Positions 23,092-33,819 of a DNA stretch of 64,000 nucleotides are shown one piece after another (position 1 is the stretch's first letter; each line of letters begins with the position of its first letter). Both the position numbers and the translations under genes were made by a program. The notes beneath the pieces are model-generated. The model ran no database searches. It saw nothing but the letters and a program-made list of their open reading frames with translations, and was not told the DNA's origin. The DNA is from Lepas anatifera. Taxonomy: Eukaryota > Arthropoda > Thecostraca > Lepadidae. Location: contig JAOTON010000337.1 of assembly GCA_034440635.1 (NCBI GenBank), positions 1,489,501 through 1,553,500 on the forward strand, given 5' to 3'.

Positions 23092-24394
23092 CAGGGCCCC
23101 ATTTCATAAAAGGCGTAACTTATGCTTATAGCGTAGAAGTAGCATAATGCAGCGTAGAAAGTGAATAATACACCACAATCTTGTTTCACAAAAAAATGCA
23201 GCGTAAAACACAACTATTTGCAAAGTTACGCTGCTCTAAACTACGCTGTACTGGAATTCAGCGTAGAATATTGCCAATATTGTTTCATATAGCAGACAAC
23301 ATGTACGTTGAATATGTAAAACACTCCTGAAAAGCTATGTAAGATATAGCAGAGTAACATTTATCAGACAATAAAGCAAAACATGAAAAATATATAATTT
23401 CTTATGAAATTCTGAATCTGAGGCAAAATTAGGTAGTGTAGTGAAGGACAAAAAGAGTCATGAATGTAAAATGAACTTAAATAAAAAGGTGTGCAAGTTC
23501 TTCCTTGCACCGGTATGAAGTGCAAGTTGCGCATGACAAATTGAGCTGATATGTAGAGTTCTATGGCCATTTGATATGCCAAAAATGATGATAGCTATTG
23601 ATGAAAATACGCAGGAAAGCTGAAAATGATTTTTACTTTAGACTTTCTGCCGTTACTGTTATTTTATAGTCTAGTGAGGACAGAACCCTAGATAGGCTGA
23701 CATTGACAAAGTGTTATATGGAGTCTGTGGAGGGTAAAAATTCAATTTAAGGTATCTGTCACCAACAAAATCCAAGTATCTCCACTGAGGCCTCTGGCGA
23801 AAATGATGATATACCTAGGTACCTAAGTACCAGCATCTTGATCTAGTTATTCTTCAAAGATGTTTACTCACTATTCCTTTCCCAGTTTCACGAAATTATA
23901 AGGTGTACAGACCTTTCACAGTTCACTCATGATTAGTAAACACAATTCACCTCAAATTCCACTGAACTACACTCGCACAACAATATAATAACCTTTTCTT
24001 GACAGTAACTACCTAAAAAAATAATAGGGTACGGCCAAAAACAAATACGTCGTATTTTTATTTTAATGCATCTTCCTCTGCAGTATTTGTAAAAGTGCAT
24101 TAGAAACTTAAAAATCGAATAAGAGCAAATAAGTACAATAATTTTCATTCAAATAATTTATTGAAAAATAAATATGCCCTTTTGAACGTTAATAAAGCAG
24201 TTATATGCCATATTTGAAAGGGGTAATTCCATTCTGGAATTGGGCGTAATTCACGCTGCATTTGATATCTACGCCGCTTTCGCGTGAATGTCACCGCTCT
24301 TTGTGAAACGTGATTCTGAGTACGGCGTAACTTTGCAGGGGAATGTGGTTTAAAACACACCGCATTTCTACAACTTTTATGAAATGGGGCCCAG
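23092..24394. mobile_element. Non-autonomous DNA transposon with TIRs, 1.3 kb
   Basis: The left end CAGGGCCCCATTTCATAAAAG (23092-23112) and the inverted right end (24374-24394) agree at all but the second base. Subterminal inverted pairs support it: GCAAAGTTACGC near 23219 against GCGTAACTTTGC near 24325, and GTTTCACAAA near 23186 against TTTGTGAAAC near 24300. GCGTAGAA/TACGCT words recur at the left. Internal frames are short and unrecognised, so no transposase is encoded. The superfamily is not assigned. Confidence 0.78.
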
Positions 24395-25185
24395 GGTTGA
24401 CTTGTCTCAAAAGTTTAATATGATCCAGCCTCTCTCGGAACATACCTCAAAAGCGCGAACGGAAGAAATACAACGAGCAGAAAGAAAAGTCTCTGAGACA
24501 GATAATGGGGGCACGTGTGGCAACGGTGCCCATGACAAAACAACTGAGCACACCCGCCGCAGACGCTCAAATTGTTCTATAACGCCTCTAACTTTCGAGA
24601 TCCATCCCACCATCTACCGATCTTCAGACATGTTGTCGGCGGTAGTGACGGCAGCTGCCCTGCGTTCCAACTACTGAAGAGGTACCTGTACCTATACCGC
24701 AGGGGACAGCACCTGCCACCTCATGCAAGCAAGGAACAATTTGTCATGTTATGGCTGTGGAGATTGATCCAAACATTGTAATCAATGGAATGCATTTCAA
24801 GCAACCAATGTGGGTGGTGGGATAGCGCCCACCTGGGTGCGCCAACTGTCGGCTGTGTGAACTGTTCTTTATTTTTTTGATAGTGGCCTTTTGTCCCGTC
24901 CTGGTGATTGATGGCCTGTAACTTTGGTATTTTGAACATTTGTTGATTTTGTGGACATAAAAATCTGCCTTGAGTTGCGATTGCACTCTGGTGTAGTGTG
25001 TCCTACACTTTGTCTGTTTGTTTACATAGTATATGTTCTTTTGTTGTGGAAGGTCATATGCTGGGATTTGGCCTTTAACCTGGGTGGGCGTTACGCTTGG
25101 GGTAACGCCTTGGTCAGATTTTGGTGGACATTTTTATTGGGTGACGATCGGGGGATATATGAATATATAAATATACATTTCCAGA
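24395..25185. other. Intergenic, no gene seen
   Basis: Mixed DNA with short frames only (up to 97 codons), none recognised. Confidence 0.4.
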
Positions 25186-25189
25186 TGTG

Positions 25190-25715
25190 GTCGTCGCTAC
25201 CAAATTTGTTAATCCACTACCGCTACTCACGTACCTACCTTGGCTAGCTAAAACCGTTACAGCGCTTTTTTTTTAATCGCAAATCCGCTACCCGCTACTC
25301 CGCTGTCGCTGCTTTTTTATCATGAAGCGCTAATAAAGCGCTATCGGAAAACGTGTATTTTCATTGTTGCTTTGAAATAGGCTTCAAGGAAAACAGGGAC
25401 TCTGTGTATTCCATGCGCATTTGTGATTTTAATGTAAGATATAAAACAAAATCCCAGAACAACATGAATTTGATCTCTGTTTTTATGGAGGAAAACACTT
25501 CTCTCAATCTCCATTTAATTTTTTTGGAGGGGGGGCTGACAGTCCTCTTAGCAGGAAATAGCTAACGGTAATAGTTCCGATTTTTTGTTTTGTTAGTACG
25601 CTTCCTCGCTACCACGCCAATTGTTGGTTCTAGAAACCCCTACCGCTTCTCCGCTACCATTTGGAGAATTCGCAAGTAGCGGAGTAGCGGACTTAAGTAG
25701 CGGACGCTCAGCTCT
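25190..25715. mobile_element. Element with CCGCTAC subterminal repeats (possibly hAT-like MITE)
   Basis: Several CCGCTAC/CCGCTACTCCGCT words lie at 25200-25310. They recur at 25640-25660 and inverted at 25676-25710 (GTAGCGGAGTAGCGGA). Many hAT transposons carry dense short subterminal repeats of this sort. A clean terminal repeat and 8-bp target duplication were not found, so the edges are approximate. No protein. Confidence 0.4.
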
Positions 25716-25877
25716 GATCATTTCCCTTGTCAGGTCCCTTCTGCGAAGCTGATTACTGGAAGAATCTTCATGCTCTAAAAGTCCCACCGAAGCTGCCTCT
25801 AGCGACAAAGAGCGATTCCAGTACTGCCATCATCAGCATGTTATTCGATGGCAATGCACCTCGGAAGGCAAATATAT

Positions 25878-25879
<2 letters not shown>

Positions 25880-25912
<33 letters not shown>
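25880..25912. repeat. (AT)n microsatellite
   Basis: About 15 AT dinucleotides. Confidence 0.9.
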
Positions 25913-25914
<2 letters not shown>

Positions 25915-26825
25915 TACTGCGAGAGGTCTGGGGCAACCAAACGCTCTGATCAGGTTCCCAATTAAGGCTTATCTAGAAAGACAAAGTCTGAAACATTCAC
26001 ACAACAGTGGGACCGGTTAAGCTTTGGGTCAAAAGCGCCGATCCATTTGCCTAAACTTATTTGTACGAGTTGCGTTTTGCAAAATCGGGACACACAACAA
26101 TTCGTTGACATCACACGCGTTGGATAGATGGAAACAGCGGGCCTAGTCCCACACTATTCATCGAAAAATTCCCCGATCTCACCCAATTGCAAAACAATAC
26201 TCATGTTAAATCAGTATGTGGGGAAGGCAAAAACGGGCCCAAATATGACGCACTTTAGGTTCTAGAAGGAATATCTTATTGTCAACAGGAGGTTGCAGAT
26301 TTACTGGCCTCCTCTCTTTTTTCGATTGTGATGCTTATTGATTACTTTCCTCTGTTTGCATAGAGTATTGACATTCTTTCGTTCATATTGTTTGTCTCGG
26401 ACCCGCCCCGTAAAGCGGAAAACCAGAAGCCATGCCAACGTGCCACAAATACTACTGATAGCTAACAGCACGTTATTTCTGTTGCTCGTAAACGGGAGAC
26501 TTATCTGACATATGTTCGGTTCTGCCTGCAACATCCCTACACTGGACGTTCTGTGTCGATGAAAAAACTTCCGCCTTCCCTCGTGTTCCACCGCCGGCGA
26601 TAAAATTAGGAAAATTACCATAAGCTTTGAGCGGTTCGCTTTAACCGGTACGTCTCTCCTCTTCCCTTCACGTGGGTTCAGTAATGAACGCTGGGCACTG
26701 GCACAGGTCATCAGCTCAGAGTTGTGTTTGCATTTGCGAAGAGAGGTAGCCTGTCTCGCGGCACCGAGGTCTGCCTACTTTCTTCCCTGAGCGCTGAGCT
26801 CTTCCTACCACCGAGGAGCTGAGCG
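25915..26825. other. Intergenic, no gene seen
   Basis: AT-rich DNA. A 136-codon minus frame at 26301-26711 is basic and has one hydrophobic stretch, but it matches nothing known to me and has no supporting splice context. Confidence 0.35.
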
Positions 26826-26829
26826 ACAA

Positions 26830-27480
26830 CTAGCGAAGGGCGCGACTCGACTGCCGTACAGGAAGCACGGGCGGCGACACAGCCGCCGCCGCCCGGTACC
26901 GCCCTGTCGCCAGCGACGCCTAATTGTTTCTGCGGCAGATAGCCGGTCGCGATACGACACGTGCGGCGTTATCTGGCGGCGGCCCCGCGCCGGAAGCGGG
27001 GACAGGTGGCGCCGCTCCCAACACTGATCTGTAACGCCAGCGCACGCTCACAGCGGTCGTCCATTTTTTTGGCAGTGCCAGCGACGTGTGTGCGGTTTGG
27101 AAAACCCAGCAGCGGGGCCGGCAGTGCATCGGCGGCACGGCGCGGCCCTGCGCCACAGGCTCGCCGCCGATCGCTTATTTGCGGCGGCGGCGCAGCGAGC
27201 TAATTAGCCAATCAGAAGGCGTCCCGCGGCGCCGGCGCTGCCACTACCACCGACGTATGTTTGCGGTAATGACGGGCGGCGAATGCGGCGTGTCGCGCGC
27301 GGCGTGACGGCCCGCCGCGGCGCTGACGGACGCCATTCACCTGCGCCGCTTTCAGCGTCGGCCGCGCATCGATCGCCGCCGCCGTTGTAATTAACACTGC
27401 ATTTGCGGCGGTGGCGGCACAGTAGTGCGGTATGACCCCCTCCCCCCGCCGCAGGGCTGCCCAGCCCCCCCTAGAACGGC
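26830..27480. promoter_or_regulatory. CpG-rich island with homeodomain-type and CCAAT motifs
   Basis: The strongest CpG-rich island of the left half. It contains TAATTAGCCAATCAG at 27201-27215, which combines a TAATTA homeodomain core and a CCAAT box, plus TAATTAACAC near 27390 and CTAATTG near 26922. No exon is visible next to it. A promoter or enhancer role is inferred from composition and motifs only. Confidence 0.3.
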
Positions 27481-27800
27481 TGGCGGACCTGATGTGACGC
27501 GGTAAGAGCCTCTGTCAAAGTTTGATGAAGCGAGGCGATCACAGGTGTTTCAGCATGTGGGATTCCCTACCGATATGGCCTGTGCTTTCCCGGATTGGTT
27601 AATAAGACAACAACGGTGGCGCTGCGCGAAGGTGTTTTTTTACTAGCTGCGGAAACCTGAGGAGGCCGGTTGCCCGCCCCCCCCGTGTGGGCGCGTGTTA
27701 ATTTTCATAGATTCTGACACTTGCACGATGAAAATTTCGTAAAGACAATGCAATATGAATGCAAGCAAACGATTACAAAAGCAATCGCTTTATTTGCGGA

Positions 27801-28590
27801 GTTAAAGGGAATGAACCACTTTGCCAAAATTCTACAAATAACAATTTAAGAACAAGAGAGGTCTGAAAATGAGAAAACAGCATTTTTTTCACCACTTCCA
27901 TAGGCTAAAAACAGAAATATCTCCTCTTTTCTAACAATAAGTGACGTCATCAAAGTGACGGTTTTAACAATCAGTGAAATCCCAAACATTGATCATAGAC
28001 TCGCTGTAAAAGTCCATTCACGGCGTTTCCGCAAACACAATTTGTGCGCGGTACAAGAAGTACCTACTAGTGCAAAAACTACACGTCAGATAGAGTTGCG
28101 CCCGCCGTGTGTATTGAGTGGTCGAACGTTAATACACATTCCTGATGTAAATAAACAATTTCAGAGTTCGATTTTGACAAAAACAGTTGATACATGTTTC
28201 GACAAGTCCGGGGGAGGAACGATGTGATGTGTGTTGCAGCCATTGGGCGCAATTTGGCCCAAATGCACATTGACTATACGCTAACTTGCCCGAGGCCTTG
28301 GGTCCACACGCAGATAGATGCTGGCATCACTCGATAGCATGGTATTTTTAGCGAGTGGGTGAGGATCAGGGCTTACGACCAATCAGATTACTGCTACCAT
28401 ATGGAAGTTTTCCTTCAGGGTTTGAAATAAGCCAATAGGCCCCTTTACTTTGAACTTTAAAGCTGGCGGAAATTTTATATCGAGAGCTTTGGGTGAAATT
28501 AAATATGTCAATAGTGGTTTCTCAACACGCTCTACAAAACTGCTATCTCAGTTCAAAACCCATTATAAAAGTGGGACTCTCCCTTTAAAC
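27801..28590. mobile_element. TIR-like element, about 790 bp
   Basis: The left end reads GTTAAAGGGAATGAACCACT (27801-27820). The right end, inverted, reads GTTTAAAGGGAGAGTCCCACT (28570-28590). They are similar but imperfect. The interior is AT-rich with short frames of no known family. Consistent with an old non-autonomous DNA transposon. Confidence 0.45.
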
Positions 28591-28594
28591 ATAA

Positions 28595-30710
28595 GGCTGT
28601 ACTACCGCAGGGGGCAAAAACCGTATGCATACCTACCTCAGGTGCTAAAAATTAAGAATTTATAGCAAGAATGCATTTTTAAATTTTTTATCTAAATATA
28701 ATTTATGAAACAAAATTTTTGAGGTGTCTAAAACGCCAATTTCAACTGCGAAAAGGTGAAGCTAGGTCAAACAAGAAAAGGTCAAACGAATTAAAGCCAA
28801 AATGTTTAAAACTTAAAAATTTTCTTTTTTCAAAATAATGTATAATTCAAGACGAGTTCAATGATATACAAAACTTGTTCATCAGGCAATGCGTTTTGGA
28901 GTTATGAAGCATCAAAGACGAGTCTACAAGGTGACCTCCCGAAAATTCCTCGGGCTATATCTCGGTCACCGTTGGTCGGAGGGAGCTAAGATTCTCACAG
29001 GCGTGTTCCTGGCCCAAAACTTCCCCGGAGACAAAGTTTCAGATTTTTTCTAGACATGGTGGTGTCAAGCCTTGGTCGATCTGTCCTGGAATCCCCCAAC
29101 GAAAAATATTCTAACTTATGGTGGTCCACCTCTAATTGATGAAGCGTCTTACGCGTGCTTACTAGGAAAACTTGACCGAGCCGGTCATTTGCCTAGTCTC
29201 CACTAAGTCTTTGCTACTTCCGAGGTGCGAAACTTGCCAACTCGGCTACCGGGTTTGTGACACATCTACGAAAATTGAGGTGCATAATTGTGACAAAATA
29301 GCGATCCTGACTGTATGGCTCAAGATCAAACCCCATATTTTCGAAATGAGAATGAAGCGTGTAGGGATATTTTAACTTAGCAGCTCTGTTCTTCAATTGC
29401 ACAGCGTACCATTAGTAATACAATATTGGTACTGTGTTCAGTTTCTACTAAAACGAGGGACCCCCGCTGCAGAAAACCCGCAAACCGCTGTCACAGTTGC
29501 CAGATTTTAACATGCAGCCCAATGGGGCTGATTGTTAGTAGTTCGCAGAAAGTTGTCGCCTAGATACCGGAAATGTGACAGTCAATTTTTCGAGAAATAC
29601 ACGATTGTGGGCATATTTAAGGCATTAACGATAACGCAGATACTTTATTAAGTACTTCTCTGTCCATTTTTCAGGTTAAATCATATTTACAGTTTGAGTG
29701 TCTTCGATTTATTGGCCCTATTTCTTCCAATTTAGTATTAAGTACGCCTAAAAGCTACTAATAAAAGTACTGAGTGAGAAAATAAACATAGCTGGGCAGC
29801 AATTCTGCTTAAACTGCGCAACAGCGACAAGACAAGTTAGAAATGTTTATGTGATGTAGAGCCTGCCAAAAATTTAAACAGGCGGGAAGCCACTTATTTT
29901 GAGGGAATATTCATTAGGTATATTTAAGATAAGTGCAGGCTAAAACTAGCTAGAACAAATATTGCTGCCCATGGCTAATCTAAGATGAATGTAGGCTATT
30001 GTAAGACTGATGCACTTTCCCATATCAAGCTTGGTTTTCTTCCTTAGCCTGCTTGTGCCTTAGTTTATTTGTGCCCTAGATTGGTTAGATAGATTTGGAG
30101 CTGGAGGAAGTTGGGAGAGTCGGCGCCAGCAACAGGCTGGCAACAACAGTGATTCAGGTGAGTTTTCATGATCAAATTATCATATCAATATTGTACAGAT
30201 AGCAAATGTGTGCTAATGCAGTCCTCACAAAGTGTTAACACCCACACTGGAGAGGGGCCTGGAACTAACGTGCACTGGGGGGCCGAGTGGGCCCCCTTCT
30301 TATCTCAGAAAATCACAGCAAATCTCAGAAACAAATAGACTTCGAAAACGCTGGTTGGGGGTGTGTTGCTTACTACCAGTGGTGGTAAGCAACGCACAGG
30401 ACCTGAACTGCATGGGGTTAAAGCAGGATTTTGACTACACTGGATCTTTCTTTGGTATGTGAATTCCAATACCTCTGTACCTATTAGGGCAATGGACATA
30501 ATTTTACATCTATGCAGGCTAGTTGCCTCAGGTTTTTACTGCAAAAGGAATGACCAGGCAGGTAATGATCGTGAGTGGGATGCAAATTTTAAGCATTTGA
30601 TGTGTTTATAAAAATGCTACCTAAGGTCAACTTACCAACACATTTTAGGAAGATTCAATACTATGTTGACATTGACATGTTTTCCTTTTGTTGATATGTG
30701 AGATAGAAGT
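28595..30710. other. Intergenic, no gene assigned
   Basis: AT-rich DNA. A short + strand stretch at about 30085-30157 has an acceptor-like edge, an open frame with GC-rich codons (LDRFGAGGSWESRRQQQAG) and a strong donor CAG|GTGAGT. The next donor/acceptor pair (30398-30456) does not keep a frame with it, so I do not call a gene. Confidence 0.3.
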
Positions 30711-30717
30711 CTAGTGG

Positions 30718-30976
30718 GGGGAAGCTGCGGTTAGGGTTCCCAATTGTGTGTCATGTATGCTCCCATTAATAGGTATGTTCCAAATAATGACTATTTTCAT
30801 GATAATTGCTACATGTAATCATGTGGAAAAGTACCATAATTGGAAACACTCCTTTCAAAATGGAAACTTCTTCAAAAGGAAATGCATTTCATTGGGGAAA
30901 CTGCAGTCAGAGTTGCCAATAATAGTTATGACCCCAATACTGGAAAAATGACCCATAATTGGAAATTTTCCTTCCA
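30718..30976. repeat. Diverged tandem duplication
   Basis: Two copies share the order GGGGAARCTGC, AGAGTTGCC/AGGGTTCCC, then CATAATTGGAAA (30835 and 30953) followed by a C/T-rich stretch. Diverged and of unequal length. No protein. Confidence 0.4.
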
Positions 30977-31240
30977 AAAACAAAAACATGATCTATAAAT
31001 GAAACTTACTACTTTCATGGTGTAATGGTTCGGTGCTGGAACCTTGTCTGCTGCAAAAGTAAGGGACAGGTAGAGGACATTCAGCATATTGGAAATAGTA
31101 TTCAAGTATACAATTATTATTTCCAGCTCTGTGTGACAGGGAGGCATACGTCGCATTGAGTTTGTGACAGCCAGGATACTTTCTGCACCTCTGCTACTTC
31201 AGACATATAATCAGACATCTAATAATGGTTAGAAATCCGT

Positions 31241-31700
31241 ATTAACTTCTGACCCTTGACTCAGTTCAAGCATATACACTCCGATGGGATACACTCTTGT
31301 TGCCAGCCTGCGTTCGATGTTGAATTTGCGGATCTGAGAACACAAAGTTGATGTTTGAATTTCCCGATGTCCCCCTGATATACTGAGACCCTTTGTGATT
31401 TCACCCATCACGGATGATAGAAGCATAAAGGATTTCTTGATGTTGAAAATCTAAGAAGAAAACAAACTCGCAATCAGTGATGCAACATATATGACCGCTT
31501 GCAGTGGAATATATCTCTGGTTAAGTATAAACAGCAACTGTTCCTCTCACCTTGTATTGTACCAATGCATTTCTTCCGTCTAATCACACACACTGGCCAA
31601 CTCTCCAAGCAGCTCATTGAACCCACACAAACCATCACAATATTTAGAACCAAGCACCCCGAAAACACGGTACACATTCCCATTAACACCCCAGTGTGAA
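31241..31700 (-). pseudogene. Possible chemoreceptor (gustatory-type) exon remnant
   Basis: On minus, a strong acceptor (TTTTCTTCTTAG, near 31454) precedes a frame starting IFNIKKSFMLLSSVMGEI. This resembles the start of the last transmembrane segment of arthropod gustatory receptors (F-x-I-x-K/R-S-x-x-L pattern), which commonly follows a phase-0 intron. The TYxxxxxQF motif expected just after is missing. Upstream, a donor AAG|GTGAGA (near 31580) ends a region with a hydrophobic stretch in one frame and FNELLGELASVC in another, with stops between. If real, it is a broken gene. Chance is quite possible. Confidence 0.2.
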
Positions 31701-32040
31701 CAGCATATCAAATGCAAGCTAAGCAATGAGGGCCCCTCGCGAAGCGTTGGCGAGAGTGCCTCCACCAACAATCTTGCTTACCCGGAATAGAGAACAGTAA
31801 GACTGCGTCACACTGTCAACTGCGTCAAACGCTGTCATTTGTACACAAGTAATCGAAATGCAATGACGGGCGTCTTGATCCGTCCACGATCAGCTATGAA
31901 CCATTTGCAGCCAAACGCTCGTGGTAACAGCCTAATCGTCCTGAAAGGACATGCCGTAAACAACAGAGGCTGCAAATTTGCCCCGAAATTGTAGACCAAT
32001 ACATCAGACAGAACTGTCCTAGATATACACGCTAATCTCT

Positions 32041-32046
32041 TTTAAT
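32041..32046 (-). terminator. Possible poly(A) signal ATTAAA for the MPDU1-like gene
   Basis: The variant signal ATTAAA on minus lies about 160 nt downstream of the stop codon. The canonical AATAAA is absent in the nearby 3' flank. The distance is plausible for a 3' UTR, but hexamers are common in AT-rich DNA. Confidence 0.25.
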
Positions 32047-32206
32047 TCCAACAAGACCTTCAGGATATGACTTTCACCAGTCAGTAAATCATAATTACTC
32101 TCACTAAGAACAAGCACACAGTAGACAGGTCCCTCAGCAGAAGACCTAACAGATGTTGCACTGATCACTAAAACAACGCTAATGATCCTAACCAGCCCCG
32201 CCATCA

Positions 32207-32470
32207 TCAGTCAACCTTCTTGGCCTTCTTGCCCTTGCCCTGGCGTTTGGCCGGTGGCGCCGGCTTCACGTTCCAGTAGTAGATGAGCTGAGACACAAGG
32301 ACGGCGTTGGCGGCGGTAGCGGCCAGGTAGGACACCACCATGGTGGTGTCGCCCGTGTCCTGCACCGAGGTGAAGACGCGCGCCACCGAGCCCAGGAACA
32401 GCAACACCACAGTGATGGCGGAGAGCTGGCCGGTGGAGCCGCTCCGGTAGTTGGACAAGGCCTGCATCAG
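32207..32470 (-). CDS. MPDU1: MPDU1-like protein, last exon (C-terminal 87 residues)
   Basis: Terminal exon of mannose-P-dolichol utilization defect 1, a PQ-loop-type ER membrane protein needed to use dolichol-phosphate-mannose and -glucose in glycan and GPI-anchor assembly. The exon starts in phase 0 after a CCTCGGCAG splice acceptor and runs to tandem TGA codons. Recognisable stretches are SGSTGQLSAITV, ARVFTSVQDTGDTTM and a late YYWNVKP before a basic tail. The last four residues, KKVD, fit the KKXX ER-retrieval pattern; the human protein ends KKAQ. The exon covers the last two predicted membrane segments. Earlier exons, expected at higher coordinates, were not found in the window, so the intron is long or the gene is incomplete here. 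The intron begins directly with a minisatellite. Confidence 0.88.
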   Translation of the reverse strand: MMQALSNYRSGSTGQLSAITVVLLFLGSVARVFTSVQDTGDTTMVVSYLAATAANAVLVSQLIYYWNVKPAPPAKRQGKGKKAKKVD

Positions 32471-32480
32471 CTGCCGAGGA
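32471..32480 (-). promoter_or_regulatory. 3' splice site of MPDU1-like last exon
   Basis: Minus strand TGTCCTCGGCAG, then exon CTGATGCAG. The AG is plus 32471-32472. The pyrimidine-rich tract is supplied by the last copies of the adjoining minisatellite. No AG occurs on minus between the splice site and plus position 32572, a 100-nt AG-free stretch. Confidence 0.75.
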
Positions 32481-32900
32481 CACGGACACGACGTCAGAGG
32501 ACAGCGCAGGCACCGAGGACACGGACACGACGTCAGAGGACAGCACAGGCGCCGAGGACACAGACACGACGTCTGAGGACAGCGCAGGCACCGAGGACAC
32601 GGGCACGACGTCTGAGGACAGCGCGGCGCCGCGGACACAGCACGACGTCAGAGGACAGCGCAGGCGCCGAGGACACGGACACGACGTCAGGGACAGCGCA
32701 GGCGCCGAGGACACGGGCACGACGTCTGAGGACAGCGCAGGTGCCGAGGACACGGACACGACGTCAGAGGACAGCGCAGGCGCCGCGGACACAGACACGA
32801 CGTCAGAGGAGCGCAGGCGCCGAGGACACGGGCACGACGTCTGAGGACAGCGCAGCGCCGAGGCACGGACGACGTCTGAGGACAGCGCAGGCACTCAGAC
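32474..32900. repeat. Minisatellite, 39-bp unit, 11 copies, at an intron 3' end
   Basis: The unit is CGAGGACACGGACACGACGT plus CAGAGGACAGCGCAGGCGC, 39 bp, with short deletions in some copies. Two subtypes differ at GTCAG/GTCTG. On minus each copy is C/T-rich, and the copies next to the exon form the pyrimidine tract of the MPDU1-like acceptor. As 39 is a multiple of three, the minus frame stays open from the exon through several copies. Confidence 0.95.
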
Positions 32901-33065
32901 TTCCGCTCACCAGTGGCACACTGGTTCTTAAGTTCCCAACATCCAGGTTCAAGTCGCAGCGGGTGTACAAGATATGGTGTGGTCTGATTTAAACATACCC
33001 TACCAACAGGGCACGATTTTAGACACCATATGACCTAAGCAGGTTTGTTTGTTTTGAAATCGGAA
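32901..33065 (+). mobile_element. tRNA-derived SINE, copy C
   Basis: On plus, CCGCT (32903) and AGCGG (32958) pair as acceptor-like ends. Box A-like CAGTGGCACACTGG and box B-like GGTTCAAGTCG (32946-32956) lie between. The body at about 33022-33045 contains GACACCATATGACCT, the family core also seen in copy E. It directly abuts the 39-bp minisatellite and lies within the inferred MPDU1-like intron, antisense to that gene. Confidence 0.6.
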
Positions 33066-33069
33066 AAAA

Positions 33070-33815
33070 TGAGCGACTGTAGATCTGTAGCATACGGGGA
33101 ACCAGACTTATTTCATATAGAAAATGCACATAGCTACGTGGGGCGACGCCTTTAGGGGCATCGTATAGAAAATGCACATATCTATCAAGGCCGTTAGTGG
33201 TTCCTTTTTCAGTACGTACATATCTTAGGGCAGCGAGGAAAAGTGGAAATCAAATATTGACGAAAGGGTATGCAAGCTGGTGAGGCAGACATCTAGGAAT
33301 TGGCCTCACTGTCACATCTTACACAATTTCAATTCCAGTACCGTCCCGAAGCCGGAACAGGCAGAAAACAAAAAGTGGAGTGCGGACAAGGGCGCAAAGC
33401 ACGCAGAACTTCAAAAACACTAACCTACCAGTGAAGGAAATACTCTTACCAGCCAGGGTTATGGAAACACAAGTAGCGAAATATTCCTCATACAATGACT
33501 GAAATACAGATTTGCTAGAACCAGACATCGGAAGCGAAGTTTATAGAAACCCGAGACAACAGAGCGGGTCTACCCAGCTAGCAAACAAACCTTCTTTCCA
33601 GCTATCCTTTAAATCGTTCCTAAACTGGGAAAAGCAAGACAATTGAAAAAGTCCCAATTCGACTAACGTCGTCTCCATGAAACACATACTTCGTTCTATC
33701 AAACATAAGAATCAGTTCAAACTCCAAAATAGTTCTAATGATCTGATAAGACTGCCAGACACCACCTCTGACAACAGCTGTAGCAATGTGGGTGTAACGA
33801 GACAATACCCCCTCC
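33070..33815. other. Intronic or intergenic, no exon confirmed
   Basis: A near-direct repeat of ATAGAAAATGCACATA occurs at 33117 and 33165. The exact 17-bp word CCTTTTTCAGTACGTAC (33203-33219) is shared with 17664. No further MPDU1-like exon was recognised on minus. Confidence 0.35.
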
Positions 33816-33819
33816 TTCC

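Noticed and set aside
32019..32207. 62-codon minus frame with a signal-peptide-like start overlapping the MPDU1-like stop
   Set aside because: It begins within the stop codon region of the identified exon, lies in the 3' UTR, and has no family match.
32905..32920. Splice-donor-like CTG|GTGAGC on minus beside the 39-bp array
   Set aside because: The sequence belongs to the tRNA-like head of a SINE, and the upstream translation does not resemble MPDU1.
33462..33528. Possible first exon on minus (MSGSSKSVFQSLYEEYF) ending at a good donor CTG|GTAAGA
   Set aside because: It ends in phase 1 whereas the MPDU1-like last exon begins in phase 0, and it lacks the family's N-terminal motifs. Nothing links it to the gene.
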